Positions 32,064 to 43,114 of a stretch of DNA of 64,000 bases are shown piece after piece. Origin of the DNA: Dichetophora obliterata (lineage: Eukaryota > Arthropoda > Insecta > Diptera > Sciomyzidae); assembly GCA_963920525.1 (NCBI GenBank), contig OY986438.1:74758636-74822635 (forward strand), written 5' to 3'. The notes below the pieces were generated by a model, which was not told the origin of the DNA, searched no databases, and worked only from the letters and a program-made list of their open reading frames with translations. The position numbers were made by a program, and so were the translations under genes. Positions within the stretch are counted from its first letter, which is position 1. Each line of letters starts with the position of its first letter.

Positions 32064-34520
32064 TCAGGCAGAAATACTAAGTCCTTCTAAGCATCTCTGA
32101 TGATTCACTCTCACCAAAGCCTTTTTCAGCACATCTGCAGTAATATCTTTTGTGGAAACATGCTTCAAAACAAAACATCCAGCACCAATTGATTCCCGAA
32201 CAAAATGATGTTTGATATTGATGTGTTTCGTACGGGCATGAAAAACGGGATCATTCGCCAAATACTGAGCTCCTTGATTGTCCACAAAAATAGTGATTTC
32301 AGCTAATTTTTGAAAATGAAGCTCGTTCAGAAAACTTCGCAAATAAATAGCTTATTTTGCTGCTTAGGCCAAACTTATGTACTCGGCTTCTGTTGACGAT
32401 AATGCCACTGTATGTTGTTTTTGCGACTTCCAAGTTATCGCAGCTCCACTGAGTATGAAGACGTACCCTGTGTATGATCGTCGATCTACAGAACAACCAC
32501 CCCAGTCGGCATCAGTAAATCCTAACAACGACTTACCAGTCTTCTTATATATCAGTCCTATGTTCACAGTTCCAGCAAGATATCGTAAGACCCTTTTTGC
32601 AGCAATCGAATGACACCTTTGAGGTTTATTTACAAACTGCGCTAATCTTGAAACCGCGTTGGAAATATCAGGTCTCGTTGCTACCGATAAATACATTAAT
32701 GAGCCAATCTCTATATGGACATTCTTCAACTAAATTGTCATCCATGTTATCAAAATGCATCTTTGTTTCTGCAGGCGTCGCTAAGGAATGGCACTCACTC
32801 ATTCCATACTCCTTAAGCAATTCCAAAATGTAAAAACTTTGCTTTAATTTAACTTATGAATTAGTCTGATTTATTTCTAAACCAAGACAATAATTCGCTT
32901 TGCCAAGATCCTTGATCTCAAAATCCTCTAAAAGTTGTCGTTTAAGCTTCTCAATACTATTGCTACTACACGACGCAACAAGTAAATATGTCGTCCACAT
33001 ACACCAACAAAAGCATAAAATTTTTATCTTGGTTACCATAAAACAAACATGGCTCATTTACTGTTGGTTTCAAACCAACGCTAACCAGCTTTTCTTTAAG
33101 CTTAATATACCACTGTCTGCCAGCTTGTTTCAAACCATATAACGCCCTCTTAAGCCTGCAAACATTTCCACCTTTCTGCAAGTCTTTAAGCATACTTCTT
33201 ACTCGGATTCCAACAATTGAATTATTGGACTCTTTGAGCGCAATGCGTTCTAGCATTTCTTTTAACATATCCGGCACCTTAATAAGAACTCTTTCCTCTA
33301 ATGAAGCGTTAAAAAACGCAGTCACAACATCGAACTGCCAGACTGTGAGCCCAAACTGCACTGACAAGGCCAATAACAACCTAAGTGTTTCTAGTTGCGC
33401 GACTGGTGCAAATGTTTGATGGTAGTCAACGCCATATGTTTGACTAAAACCTTTTGCTACTAGACGAGCTTTACGCCGCTCAACTTGTCCGTCTGACCCA
33501 TGCTTATTTGTTAGCACAAAACGGCAGTTACCAACATTTTCATCAGCAGATACTTTTAAAACATCCCAAGTATCATTTTTTACAAGACTCACCACTTCTG
33601 ATTCTATTGCAACTTTCCATTCTTCACATGCAGCACCCATTAATGCAGCTCGCACGTTGAACTCAGCAACACCGGCAAAAACATCATCTTCATAGTTATC
33701 AGGAACAGTTTCTTCTTCAATAGGCACCTCCTCTAGCTCTTGTGTCGATTTGCATGAATGAAACAGCTTCCTCGGGCGCCCTCTGCGCCCTGTGCGCAAT
33801 AACTGTGGCCTTCCAGAAATTCTGAATTTTCCTTCTTTATTCTGTAAATCTGAAATGTCGGTAGCTTGGCTTTGCAGCGGTTGTGGAGAGAATTCGACGA
33901 CTTTTGGCTGATTGTCGTCATTAATCTTGACCTCCTTTGAAAACGTAAACAACTCATTTAGTGTATTTAAATTCATAAACTGCCTTTGGGTTTCTTCTAA
34001 GAATTTTACATCACGTGCAAATATAACTTGGCGCTTGTTTGGAACCCATATGCGTTAACCCTTCCTATCTCGAGGATAACCCACGAACACGCCTTCAAAT
34101 GATCTTTGCGCAAGTTTATCTATGGTAGGGTCTTTATCAAAAACCATTACTTTTGAACCAAATGTTCTAAAATAACTCACCTTAGTCTTCTTATTAGTCC
34201 ATTTTTTATATGGTATATTTTCATTTAAAGTGCTAGACGGACATCTATTTCGGATGTGGCTTGCTGTGGCTATTGCCTCTGACCAAAAAGTTAAACTCAA
34301 ACTAGATTTTATTAAAAGACACCTTGCCATATCTAAAAGTGTGCGGTTCATCCTCTCAGCTACTCCGTTTTGCTGTGGAGTTCGAGGAATAGTCAGCCTC
34401 CGCTCGATCCCATTATCCGCAAGATATTTGTCAAAATTACCATTGTAATACTCACGCCCATTATCTGACTGCAAGCATTTTACTTTCTTGCCTGTCTGCT
34501 TTTCAACAAAATTTTGGTAA
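32064..34520 (-). pseudogene. Ty1/copia-type pol: integrase - RT - RNase H
   Basis: Minus strand, from the right. The integrase core has SDNGREY and PQQNGVAERMNRTLLDMARC (catalytic D and E, 34470-34340). The RT domain (33976-32966) has KARLVAKGFSQ, AFFNASLEE and the catalytic YVDDI box near 33000. The RNase H domain (32729-32364) has DADWGG and [11 protein letters not shown], and the last block (32342-32064) has FVDNQGAQYLA. Integrase preceding RT defines the copia order. Breaks: an in-frame stop near 34056, a frameshift right after YVDDI, another near 32860, and a stop near 32360. Gag, protease and the integrase zinc finger are missing beyond 34520, where the frame ends abruptly. Divergence is moderate. 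Confidence 0.9.
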
Positions 34521-34854
34521 ATTTTTTGGTAAATAATTTGAGAATAGAAGAAAACTAAAGATGGAGAAAATTATACAAAGTAATCGATAATTTCATTAAA
34601 GTTGTTTACATGCTGCAACAATAGCTAAAAGATCCATTTTTAGTGACCCATAAATGTGACTAAATTTCTATCGCAAATATCTCGACATTTTGATCTGATT
34701 GGGACAAACTCAGTATGGCACTAAATCCTACGACCAAAATATAAGTTTACGTGTCTCGGCATTTTCGTGTGTTTTTTAACGTCCCTACAGTGTAATCGGT
34801 TACCAAGGTAAACATTTTATTTTGATTGAATGGACTTGTTAAAAAAATAAATAC
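34521..34854. other. Spacer left of the P-like fragment
   Basis: AT-rich, no ORF; a TTTTGGTAAAT repeat at 34515-34535 marks the copia breakpoint. Confidence 0.4.
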
Positions 34855-35310
34855 AATCCTTGCTTGCAATGTCGTCAGATTTGTTTATTTTAAAATACGA
34901 TGACTGGTTTTATTTATGTACCATTAAATGTTACCAAGATCCTATTGCGAACTTATTCGGTCATATTCGACCAAAAAACGAAACCCCTACTTTTATGAGT
35001 TAACCCAAATTATTGCATGAATTATATCTGCGCAAATTATGTATTACTCTGATTATGCCAACTGTGAAAAGGATTCGGACAATTTAGTTGCAATTGACTG
35101 GAAAGAGGTTGTAGGCAGCAATCAAGATGATCCTCCGTAGCAAAAATCTCAGCAAAACCTTCTTGAAAACGAATCTCAACAAAACATACCAACAGAAAGG
35201 TGATGAAAATGAGGATGATGAGCTTGAGTTACATAATTCTTTAAATATGCTAGACGAACCATTATCCAATAATGTTTATAATATAAAAACAATTAATAAA
35301 AATATTTAAT
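34855..35310 (+). pseudogene. P-superfamily transposase, C-terminal relic
   Basis: The plus strand around 34895-34990 encodes a KYDDWFYLCT..QDPIANLFGHIR motif. It matches the L-T-x-x-x-N-Q-D-x-x-E-x-x-F-x-x-x-R block near the C-terminus of P element/THAP9 transposases. An acidic, Gln/Asn-rich tail (NCEKDSDNLVAIDW) follows, as in that family. The frame is broken by shifts near 34885 and 34995 and a stop near 35138. The expected Glu in the motif is not seen. The short ORF at 35127-35309 is the acidic tail in another frame. Confidence 0.5.
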
Positions 35311-35440
35311 GATATATTGATGAGTGAGCCATATGTAAGACATATAAAAAAAATTATTGTATATGCCAAAAAAGATTTAACACATTTATGGAATTCACAA
35401 ACGTTGATATTTCTCATGCTATTCGTTGCAATTGGCTCTG

Positions 35441-35507
35441 TTCTTATTATAGTTCAAATTATTATTCACATTGTGAATTGTTATAATGTGAACAGCCCTT
35501 ATAACGA
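35441..35507. repeat. 67-bp near-palindrome
   Basis: GGCTCTGTTCTTATTATA pairs with the complement of TATAATGTGAACAGCC, and the centre CACATTGTG is also palindromic. The whole unit can fold into one hairpin, perhaps a minimal MITE. Confidence 0.6.
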
Positions 35508-36195
35508 ATAGTACGAAAAATATACACTTTTGTGAACTCTATAATAGTTAAATGTTTATGAAGAGTGTATTGTACAGACAAAAAATAATTGATTTCGCCT
35601 AGTTTTGTTAGGAAAAATTTATCGGTAGTTAATTGAAAAGTCGTAATGCAAGCGATTTGCAAAATGACAGACTTGATATTTCAAGCAATTAATGCAAAAA
35701 AAAAAACTACAACGAAATCCCTTATTACAAACAGAACAAACTAGAACAAAACAAAAACAAAACCAAATGCCATTAAAAAAAATATGTCTGTTGGGGTTTG
35801 AACTCAAGATTCCAAACTCAAAACTCCAAAAAACAAGAAAAAAACTAAGCCATTGGCAGTGTTGAAGTGCTGTTGAAATAATATACACAACAACATTGTT
35901 GCTATCAAAAGTACTTCTCAACTGAAGCCAATATTTGTGTACATGAAAGTGTATTGTGTGCTTGTGTTAGACATTGGAGGCAAGAGCTTTAACATTGGAG
36001 TCAAAATTTGAAAACTTGTTGGCAGTTTTTTTTTGTTTTCAGATGTACATCTATAAGATAAGTATCTGTGACCTGACTTTGCAAAATTTTAACGAAATCG
36101 ATCAGTCAAAAACGAAGTTACAGCGTTTATCTATAAAGTTATATGAAAAGTACAAATTGAAATATGTGTAAAAAATGTTTTTTCTTTCGAATTAC
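35508..36195. other. Spacer, nothing recognised
   Basis: Contains A-rich runs (35697-35780) that give low-complexity reading frames on the minus strand. No gene. Confidence 0.4.
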
Positions 36196-36414
36196 GGGTC
36201 TGTTCTGAAATGCATCGTGCGCAAACTGCTTTTGCAGCACAAATGTCCGAAAAAGGCAAATTATTCAGCATTGCAAACGTTAAACACTCTTAAATGTAAT
36301 TTTTCTATCAAGCGTCACTCATTATTCGAATCAAAAATGCACTCTGCAATTTGGACGCTTAAAAAATGTAGCTGTGCGCATATTGCAAATCGTGGTGCAT
36401 TTCCGAACAGACCC
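36196..36414. mobile_element. Inverted-repeat element (MITE), 219 bp
   Basis: GGGTCTGTTCTGAAATGCAT at 36196 pairs with the complement of GTGCATTTCCGAACAGACCC ending 36414, with two mismatches in 20. There is no clear duplication outside. The plus-strand ORF across it is not a gene. Confidence 0.72.
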
Positions 36415-37387
36415 TATTTCACTGTGTTAATATTCACAATGCTGAAACTTCTTTTTCGACTATTCGATTTCGTCCAAATTTTGCAAAGCAAGGTTTCATG
36501 AGTCAAGAAATTTTATTTTGGTATATGATTTCCAAAAATCGAACAATTAGGGAGGCTCTTTTGAATATATCAAACAGCTCTCTTCTACGTATGGCTTTGC
36601 TAAAAAAAAAGAGATGGATTTTTTACAGACCCGGCGGAAGTTGGCACATAAGACTCATTGTTTGTATTGGTATATGAATCCGTCAATAAAATAAATGCAC
36701 TTTCACCGTGAAGGAACTTGTGAAGAAAATTTTTGCGGTCTTTCGAAAGTTATGACTTCGAATTTTTTTTTTAATTTTTGGATGTATGCAATATTTTGCA
36801 TTTTTTTTTGTCAAAAATTTGAAAAACACACAACTTGATGACAAATATCCATTGTAAAGCAGCTGTAAAAATATGTTAAAAATAACTATTTCATCATTGT
36901 ATTCAACCTAGCAAAATCTACCAATAAAACGTTTATGTAGCAAGCAAGACGCGGCGTTTGCACGACGAATAACACAAAAAGGTGTGCGACTACCGTTATA
37001 ATTTTTTTTATTACCGGAAGCAAAACAGCTGACTCTCGGCTTTTGAACAAAGTGTTCGTCAAATACACGCGTCGTTCGTTTTACATAAAGATGATATTTA
37101 AATTGGAAGAGATTTTGCATCAAATCATGATTGGGCACTGTCATGCGTCAACTTCAACGATCATACTGAATATTCATTACAATAAGCTAATGCTGTGGAT
37201 CTGGTGGAATCAACTCGAAGTGAACTATTATGAGCTAATCCAGTCTAACGTAACTGTGGCGTGACCGTCGGTAACTCTATCCCCTTTAAATTCTAATAAA
37301 TATATTAGTGGATCAGAGTAGTGCAATGATCCTCGATCGTTTGGGGACACTTTGTTGCAATCCCCCACTTAAATGAATATCATATTT
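36415..37387. other. Spacer with one unassigned minus-strand frame
   Basis: A minus-strand frame from 37144 to 36908 (Phe/Arg/Lys rich, 78 codons) has no domain I recognise. Flanking DNA is AT-rich. Confidence 0.35.
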
Positions 37388-37395
37388 GTCATAAG

Positions 37396-37538
37396 TAGGG
37401 ATCGGATTTTTATGCAAAATCATTTACAAATTGAATCCTGTGTAAAGATAAAATGTGTTTAAATTTTGCATAAAATTTAGATATTTAAAATTTTTGACAC
37501 TACTTTTTTAAACGTTTTGCATAAAAATTCGATCCCTA
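37396..37538. mobile_element. 143-bp hAT-type MITE with perfect 8-bp target duplication
   Basis: TAGGGATCGGATTTTTATGC at 37396 pairs with the complement of GCATAAAAATTCGATCCCTA ending 37538. The octamer GTCATAAG flanks it on both sides (37388-37395, 37539-37546). The 8-bp duplication and TAGGG terminus place it with hAT non-autonomous elements. It has no coding capacity. Confidence 0.9.
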
Positions 37539-37546
37539 GTCATAAG

Positions 37547-38402
37547 TGTCTTGGCTTGCCAAACAACGCTTAGCCAAGCGCATTCCTCAGCACCGCGACG
37601 CTATTATCGCTGTGAACTACACAGCGGTAACATGAGCCTCGGCAGACGGACCGAAGTCATAGCTGGTGCGCCAAGTTGGCAGTATTCGATGTTGTTGTAT
37701 TAACAACAATATGTGCTTGGCCTCAAGGGACGATTCGTCACTTAGAGACAGAATGGTTAATATCAAATCGACAGCTTTGTGTTGTTGTTTTAACCTACAA
37801 CAACAAGCGAGTCTTATTTCATGAGTGCTGGTTGCCTGGGTGCTGGCTTAGCTATCCCGCTCACAGGCAACTGAGCATGGTGTAGGGGGGTATGAAAATG
37901 CACCCCTCAACCTCGCTCGTAGCTTCGTAATTAGCGCTGATGACTAATAGGACCGTGCATTTCATTACCTACTAAACCATGACTGGCGAACGTTACCAAC
38001 AACAATTGATGCAATTGAGCCGAGAACTCGAGCTTAAACGACGCCCCCCATTCGGCCACATGTATAAATTGTAAAGTAAACTTCGAAGGCGCTTTAATAG
38101 GATGTACTACCCCACCCGCCGTATTCACCAGGCATTGCTCCTACCACTTCTTCCTACTACTTCACTTTTTACATAGAAACTACAAATTGGGTAGATTCTT
38201 GGATCGTCTCAAAAGATGAGGAATTATTTCAACACATAATCCGTATACTGCCTGAAATATAGGTAAAAGCGGAACAATGCTCTGAATGAAATAAATAATA
38301 CCTATTTATCTGAATAAAACTTAAAAGCTATATAACATTTTCCTCTCATGTAGCAATATATTAATTATAAAAGTTTTTCAAATATTTTTGATCACTTTTC
38401 AG
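37547..38402. other. Intronic DNA before the third exon
   Basis: Positions 37560-38130 are less AT-rich than the surroundings and probably an old repeat, but no domain was found. The last 200 bp are ordinary AT-rich intron ending in the splice acceptor at 38402. Confidence 0.4.
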
Positions 38403-38533
38403 CTCAAGAATCTAGTGGAAAGCAAGGAGTTCTTGGTCCCACGAAAATATATTTAGCAGTCCAACCAACTACCTTAAATTTAAACTCGCAACCACCACCA
38501 CTGACACCAGTTCATCAGTCTCCACAACAGCAA
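38403..38533 (+). CDS. E(bx): E(bx)/Nurf301-like gene, next exon after an 18.3-kb intron
   Basis: The exon follows a polypyrimidine-AG acceptor (TTTTCAG, ending 38402) and stops at a consensus GTGAGT donor at 38534. The first two bases complete the Ala codon begun at 20079, so the phase matches. It encodes 43 residues including GKQGVLGPTKIYLAVQP and a Pro-rich PPPLTPVHQSPQQQ tail, continuing the conserved NURF301 block. The protein's PHD fingers and bromodomain are not found in the remaining 25 kb, so the next intron is longer than 25.4 kb. High conservation and clean splice sites show that the gene is under selection despite the transposon load. Confidence 0.8.
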
Positions 38534-41399
38534 GTGAGTAAATGCTAATATTATTAAGTTTATTTTCAAATGGATATCTTATTTTAAAATAATATTTATA
38601 TATATATTTTTCCTTATTTTTATAATCAGAGTATGCAACCTTGTTTAGGGGGGAACTATTCCCAAATATCTGAATATTTTTCTATAGTAATTTAAATTTT
38701 TGGTTTTACTTCAAGTATTGAACTTTTCTGTTTAAAATATCAGAATAGTTCTTACTTTATGTGTGGCACAGATTATTAATATCTAAGTCTGTTAAAAATA
38801 AAAACTACACAAGTAGTACAAACTCGGTCTGAAATTTTCTATTTAGAATAACTAATTACACAAAAATACTAAAGGGCCAAATCTTTTTAATAAAAGGAAG
38901 TAAATCACAATTACTACACTTGCTTCTTTTGCCAGTAAAAAAATAAGATTGAGAAAATATAGACAATAAGAAAGCAACAAAATTCACTGCCTCATAATTT
39001 CTATTCCAACAAACTACAAACTTTTCAATCCGCGTACAACTAGCTGGGCTATCAACATTGTCGAGTAAGGGGCTTTTTAAATATTTTATGCCCAAAACTC
39101 AATAGTGCGTTGGGTTGGTCGACTGTTGATCGTACTTTGGTCTGCTTTGTAAAAACTTTACGATACAAGTGTCAAAACGGACGACCTCAAACTTTATGTT
39201 GCAGCTATTCAAAAAATCCCACAAAACTATCCCTTATCCCAAATCATGCAGTTTTTAATGGATACGGATTTAATTTTAATAAATCAATGAAAAATAAATT
39301 ATTGTAATAAAATCCTTAAACGACCTACTTTATAAAGTTAAGATATTTTTTTAATGTATGTTTAATATAATAAGGGTATTCTTGCAAAGTGGCAATATTA
39401 GTTATTAAGCAATTAGATATTTTTATCAGGCAGGGTATAAGAACAGTCCTTAAAGTCGATTGTGCATTTGCAGCATATATGTCAGCTGCAATATATTGTC
39501 ATATGTTGTCTGTAAGTTAAGTTGTAATTTTCAAAATTATTTCTGAAATTTTGAGAATGAAATATTTGTTACTCTTGTTCCAATTCACAAATTCTTATCT
39601 CTCATTGATTTTTTTACCGTCTTCTGATAAGAAATGAATTAACTTTCGAAAAACGAAAACAGCTTCTTCATGATAAAGGTTTGAAACCTCGTTTGCTCAC
39701 CTAACTCAAAGAGCAAATATATCTGGTTTGTGGAAAGGCTTCTTCATTATAATTTATAAATCTGATAAACTTATACGCTTTATACTATTTATAAGGGTAT
39801 TGGCTATTTGCATGAATCCCCATAACACGTGAAATAATAGAGGTATTCACTATCCAAAGCATTTGGTTGTGCATTTGAGCACGAGAAAAATATGCATGCT
39901 TTTATGCACTTAACACTAACAAAAAATACATATATGCACACGCTTCTATTTTCCATAAATGCACAGCATCGACCCTGGTGCATAAACAGGTTTCGTGCAT
40001 GTGCTTATTGAACAGCTGACATTTGACGCGTGAAAATGGAAGAAAAACATTTAAGTGCACCAAGAAATAGACCATTAGTGAAATTAATTTACTAGTTCAT
40101 TGTTGGAAGCAGACTGAGGTTTTTATGGTAGTGTTAATATTTTATGGTTTATTGATAATTATCAGTTCATCAAGAGTTTCATATGTATTTGTTAGAAATG
40201 TGTTACATGATATCTTTCTACGCTTTTTCTTGGTATATCTACCTTTATCCTCCAAATAACACTTTTATGTTGAATCAGCTAATTTTCCTGCCGTGGGGTC
40301 TGTCTAGTGTGTAAACTGGCCCCATTAATTTTCCTGCTCAACATTTCTTCTGAACACACCTACACTATATCTGCCACCCTTATGGGGGTCTTAAAACAAA
40401 AATGTCTATTATAGTTCAAATCAAAGAACCTATGACCCTTAGGAGGGTTAAGTGTATGATCTGGTCCTATTAATTAAACTTTATCTGCCACCCTTCTGGG
40501 GGTTCTCCATACAGAAAACACATAAAAATAGAAAATATCATTGCTCGTGTAAACAAAAACCTGACGAATGAGACTAGAAACAGTTTTCTTTACAAAGATT
40601 TAAAATTTTTTTTTCAATAAATTTTTCGGCATGTTCATTAAGCCGGGTCATCTCATAGAGAAAAAAAATATGAAAATACACCCCTGTATTGGTAGCTTAC
40701 TTCGAGAGAGATCCAACGCCACAAAAAATTTTATTCTAGGGTGTTCCAAAAAACAGCCAAAATGATCTTTTAGTTATAACTTTGTTATTAACGCTCTGGC
40801 CATTAAATGCAGTATATCGTTGGATAGGTCTTAAGGAATACCATCTGGTACCTTCAGGTCTCATCGACCTCAGATGACTCCTTCGATTAAATATTTTAGC
40901 AATAATTTTTTATCAAATTATAGCTATCGAAAAACTAATGTACTATTGTGAAGGAATTATTTAATTTTATCCGGCAGAAAAAAAGTTACAGAGGATTAAA
41001 GTTTCGAAGCACAATTTCTGTTGTAAATAAACAAATATAACACAAATTCTTCAATAAAACACTCAGTTATATTGACATTTTTTTAGTTATATTAAGTCTT
41101 GGCGCGTTATTCGAGGTGTATGTAGCACTTGCGGCTATCAAGCTTAGCAAAAATATGTCCAAAACGTTGTTCGTCGGTATCCGCGACGGCAGATTCACTC
41201 ACAGTATGAACAAAGCGCTCGGTGTTTTACGAGTGGCACAGAAAATCTGTAAAATGTAAGTCTTATAATGTAATATAATTTTTTATTTTAGTTGCAAAAT
41301 GTTTACCTGGAACTTCTATAACTTTTCTGAAAGTGCATATCTACTCAATTCGTCTTGTAGTAATAATTGCAAGTATGGTGGTTCCGTAACTGCGAATTT
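38534..41399. other. First part of the third intron, no genes seen
   Basis: Short ORFs (38856-39095 minus, 39110-39307 plus) show no domain. A two-copy repeat with TCTGCCACCCTT and GGGGGT lies at 40369 and 40483. 39790-40060 has many ATGCAC/GTGCAT motifs. No element with definable ends was found. Confidence 0.4.
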
Positions 41400-42110
41400 T
41401 CTTGTAACGAATTGTATTACACTAGTGTCCATATTATTCGACATAGAGTGTATTTCTAATATTGCCACGCTCTTTTTTCTAATAACGCCCACTTTTTCAA
41501 CCGTAATTTGTAATAATGTTTCTACCCTTGTATCAAATTCCAGTATCCTAGTGTCAATATTATCTGAGATAAAGTATTTTTCTTATATTGCCACGCCCTT
41601 TTATCCAATACTGCCCACTTTCTTGGCCGTAAATTTTGATAATTATTCCTACCCCTGTATCTAATTTCAGTGTCCTAGTGTCAATATTATTCGAGTTACA
41701 GCGTTTTTCTAATGTTGCCACGCCTTTGTCGAATAACGCCCACTTTCTTGACCGTAATTTGTAATAAATTTTCCTACCCCTGTACCGAATTCCCGTACCC
41801 AAGTGTCAATATTAACTGAGATACAGTACTTTTCTTATATTGCCACGCCCTTCTGACCAAAAACGCCCACTTTCTTGACCGTACTTTTTTATAATTATGA
41901 AAACCACTGCACCTAATTTCAGTGTCGTAAAGTCAATATTATTCGAGTTACAGCGTTTTTCTATTATTTTCACGCCCCTTTGTCGAATATCGCCCACGCG
42001 GGCACCTCCACGTCCATTGTCTCTATCTATTGGCAAAAAATTGCGGCAATCGCGCTATTAGTTTTGGAGTTATCGATGTACATACATTTAAAAAATAAAA
42101 GAAAAATCAA
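41400..42110 (+). repeat. Tandem array, ~126-bp unit, five copies
   Basis: The core CGCCCACTTTCTTGACCGTA recurs at about 41486, 41611, 41737, 41863 and 41991. Each is preceded by TGCCACGCC and a GTCAATATTATTCGAG block. The period is 125-128 bp, like that of the unrelated array at 1800-2944, and both have a CCACGCC/GGCGTGG motif. ORFs on either strand are repeat artefacts. Confidence 0.82.
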
Positions 42111-42164
42111 CCAACTTGGGAACCTCCTCCTTTTTGGAGTCGGTTAAAAACATGACTGCTTCCA

Positions 42165-42603
42165 TTTATCGCTAGTGGTTTGCTCTTCATGAGGAACCAG
42201 AATGGGGTGTAAACTTTTACTATGAACTCTACCAACTGTTGTTAAGCCGAAGACGGATGCTTTTTTGAGACATATAGGCGAAGTATTCTAGAAGCGGTGG
42301 TCAACCAACGTGCTGTGCTTGCTGGGCCTGGCTTCTCGCTAGCTAATTGTTCACTAGACACACCACTGTTAATGGCAACAACCATGCGGTATATATAGCG
42401 CTGATCGTCACGCACGTCCCAATCATTGAAATTGTTTGGCATTTCACCCATAGCAATTGGCGAAAAATTTTGAGCGACCTGTACAAGAACATTAAAATCA
42501 AAATAAATTTTTAAGTAATTTTGGGAAACTAAAAAACTTACGGGATAATTCTCACTGTTTAAAATTTCTGTTCCAACTCTCCTGGCCACACTCGAGGCCC
42601 TTT
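42165..42603 (-). pseudogene. Unassigned repeat-family protein, C-terminal part with a small intron
   Basis: Minus strand: an exon (42603-42542), a 63-bp intron with GTAAGT..TACAG ends (42541-42479), then an exon encoding QRYIYRMVVAINSG, ARWLTTASRILRLY and, after a TAA at about 42246, VEFIVKVYTPFWF. I recall this W-L-T-T-A-x-R-I-L-R-L-Y signature from an uncharacterised multicopy arthropod family. It may be hAT/RNase-H-like, but its function is unknown. The intron is a multiple of three and open, so it might also be retained. The gene is split by a gypsy insertion; its upstream part continues at 51548-51790. Confidence 0.6.
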
Positions 42604-42917
42604 TGTAGGTCCAATTTATTGCTTATTTATTTTCCAATTTGGAACGTCTTTTATTTTATTTACATTTATTTAATATTTAAAACTTTTTGAACAAAATTGA
42701 AAGTGAACGGTTTGCGTTGTAAAAATATTTTCGAATAATAATTTTTATAACAAACTTTTTTTGAAAATTATTAAATGATTACATTATTGAAAAACAATTT
42801 TTTTAATTAATATATAAAGTAAACTAAAGTAGGTATTTCATAGAGTGTATTTAAAGGTAAGTAATCATATAAGTATGTGTGTGTGTGTATTTATATGTAT
42901 GTAGTTAGAGCACTACA
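42604..42917 (-). repeat. 3' LTR of the outer gypsy element
   Basis: It starts TGTAGGTCCAATTTATTGC and ends AGTTAGAGCACTACA. The first ~57 and last ~50 bp match 51099-51547; the middle does not, and this copy is 135 bp shorter. Confidence 0.7.
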
Positions 42918-43114
42918 TTATCCCCCCCATATGTTTTGATTGTGTTTGCTAAAAGATTGAAATGTACTTTCTTTGGTGATAGTGTCTCTGTTCACAAATG
43001 CTGGATTGATTAGTTAGCTGGTTAATTACTGACTGAGTTTTTATTGATTGAATTATTTCTTATAATTAAAACTTAAAACTAAGCAATATAAGTAGTGACA
43101 GAAATGATTCACAC

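Noticed and set aside
35619..35921. Phe/Cys-rich minus-strand ORF of 100 codons
   Set aside because: It lies over A-rich low-complexity DNA and has no domain or start context.
41299..42036. ORFs on both strands across 41300-42040
   Set aside because: They follow a ~126-bp tandem repeat and repeat themselves with it.
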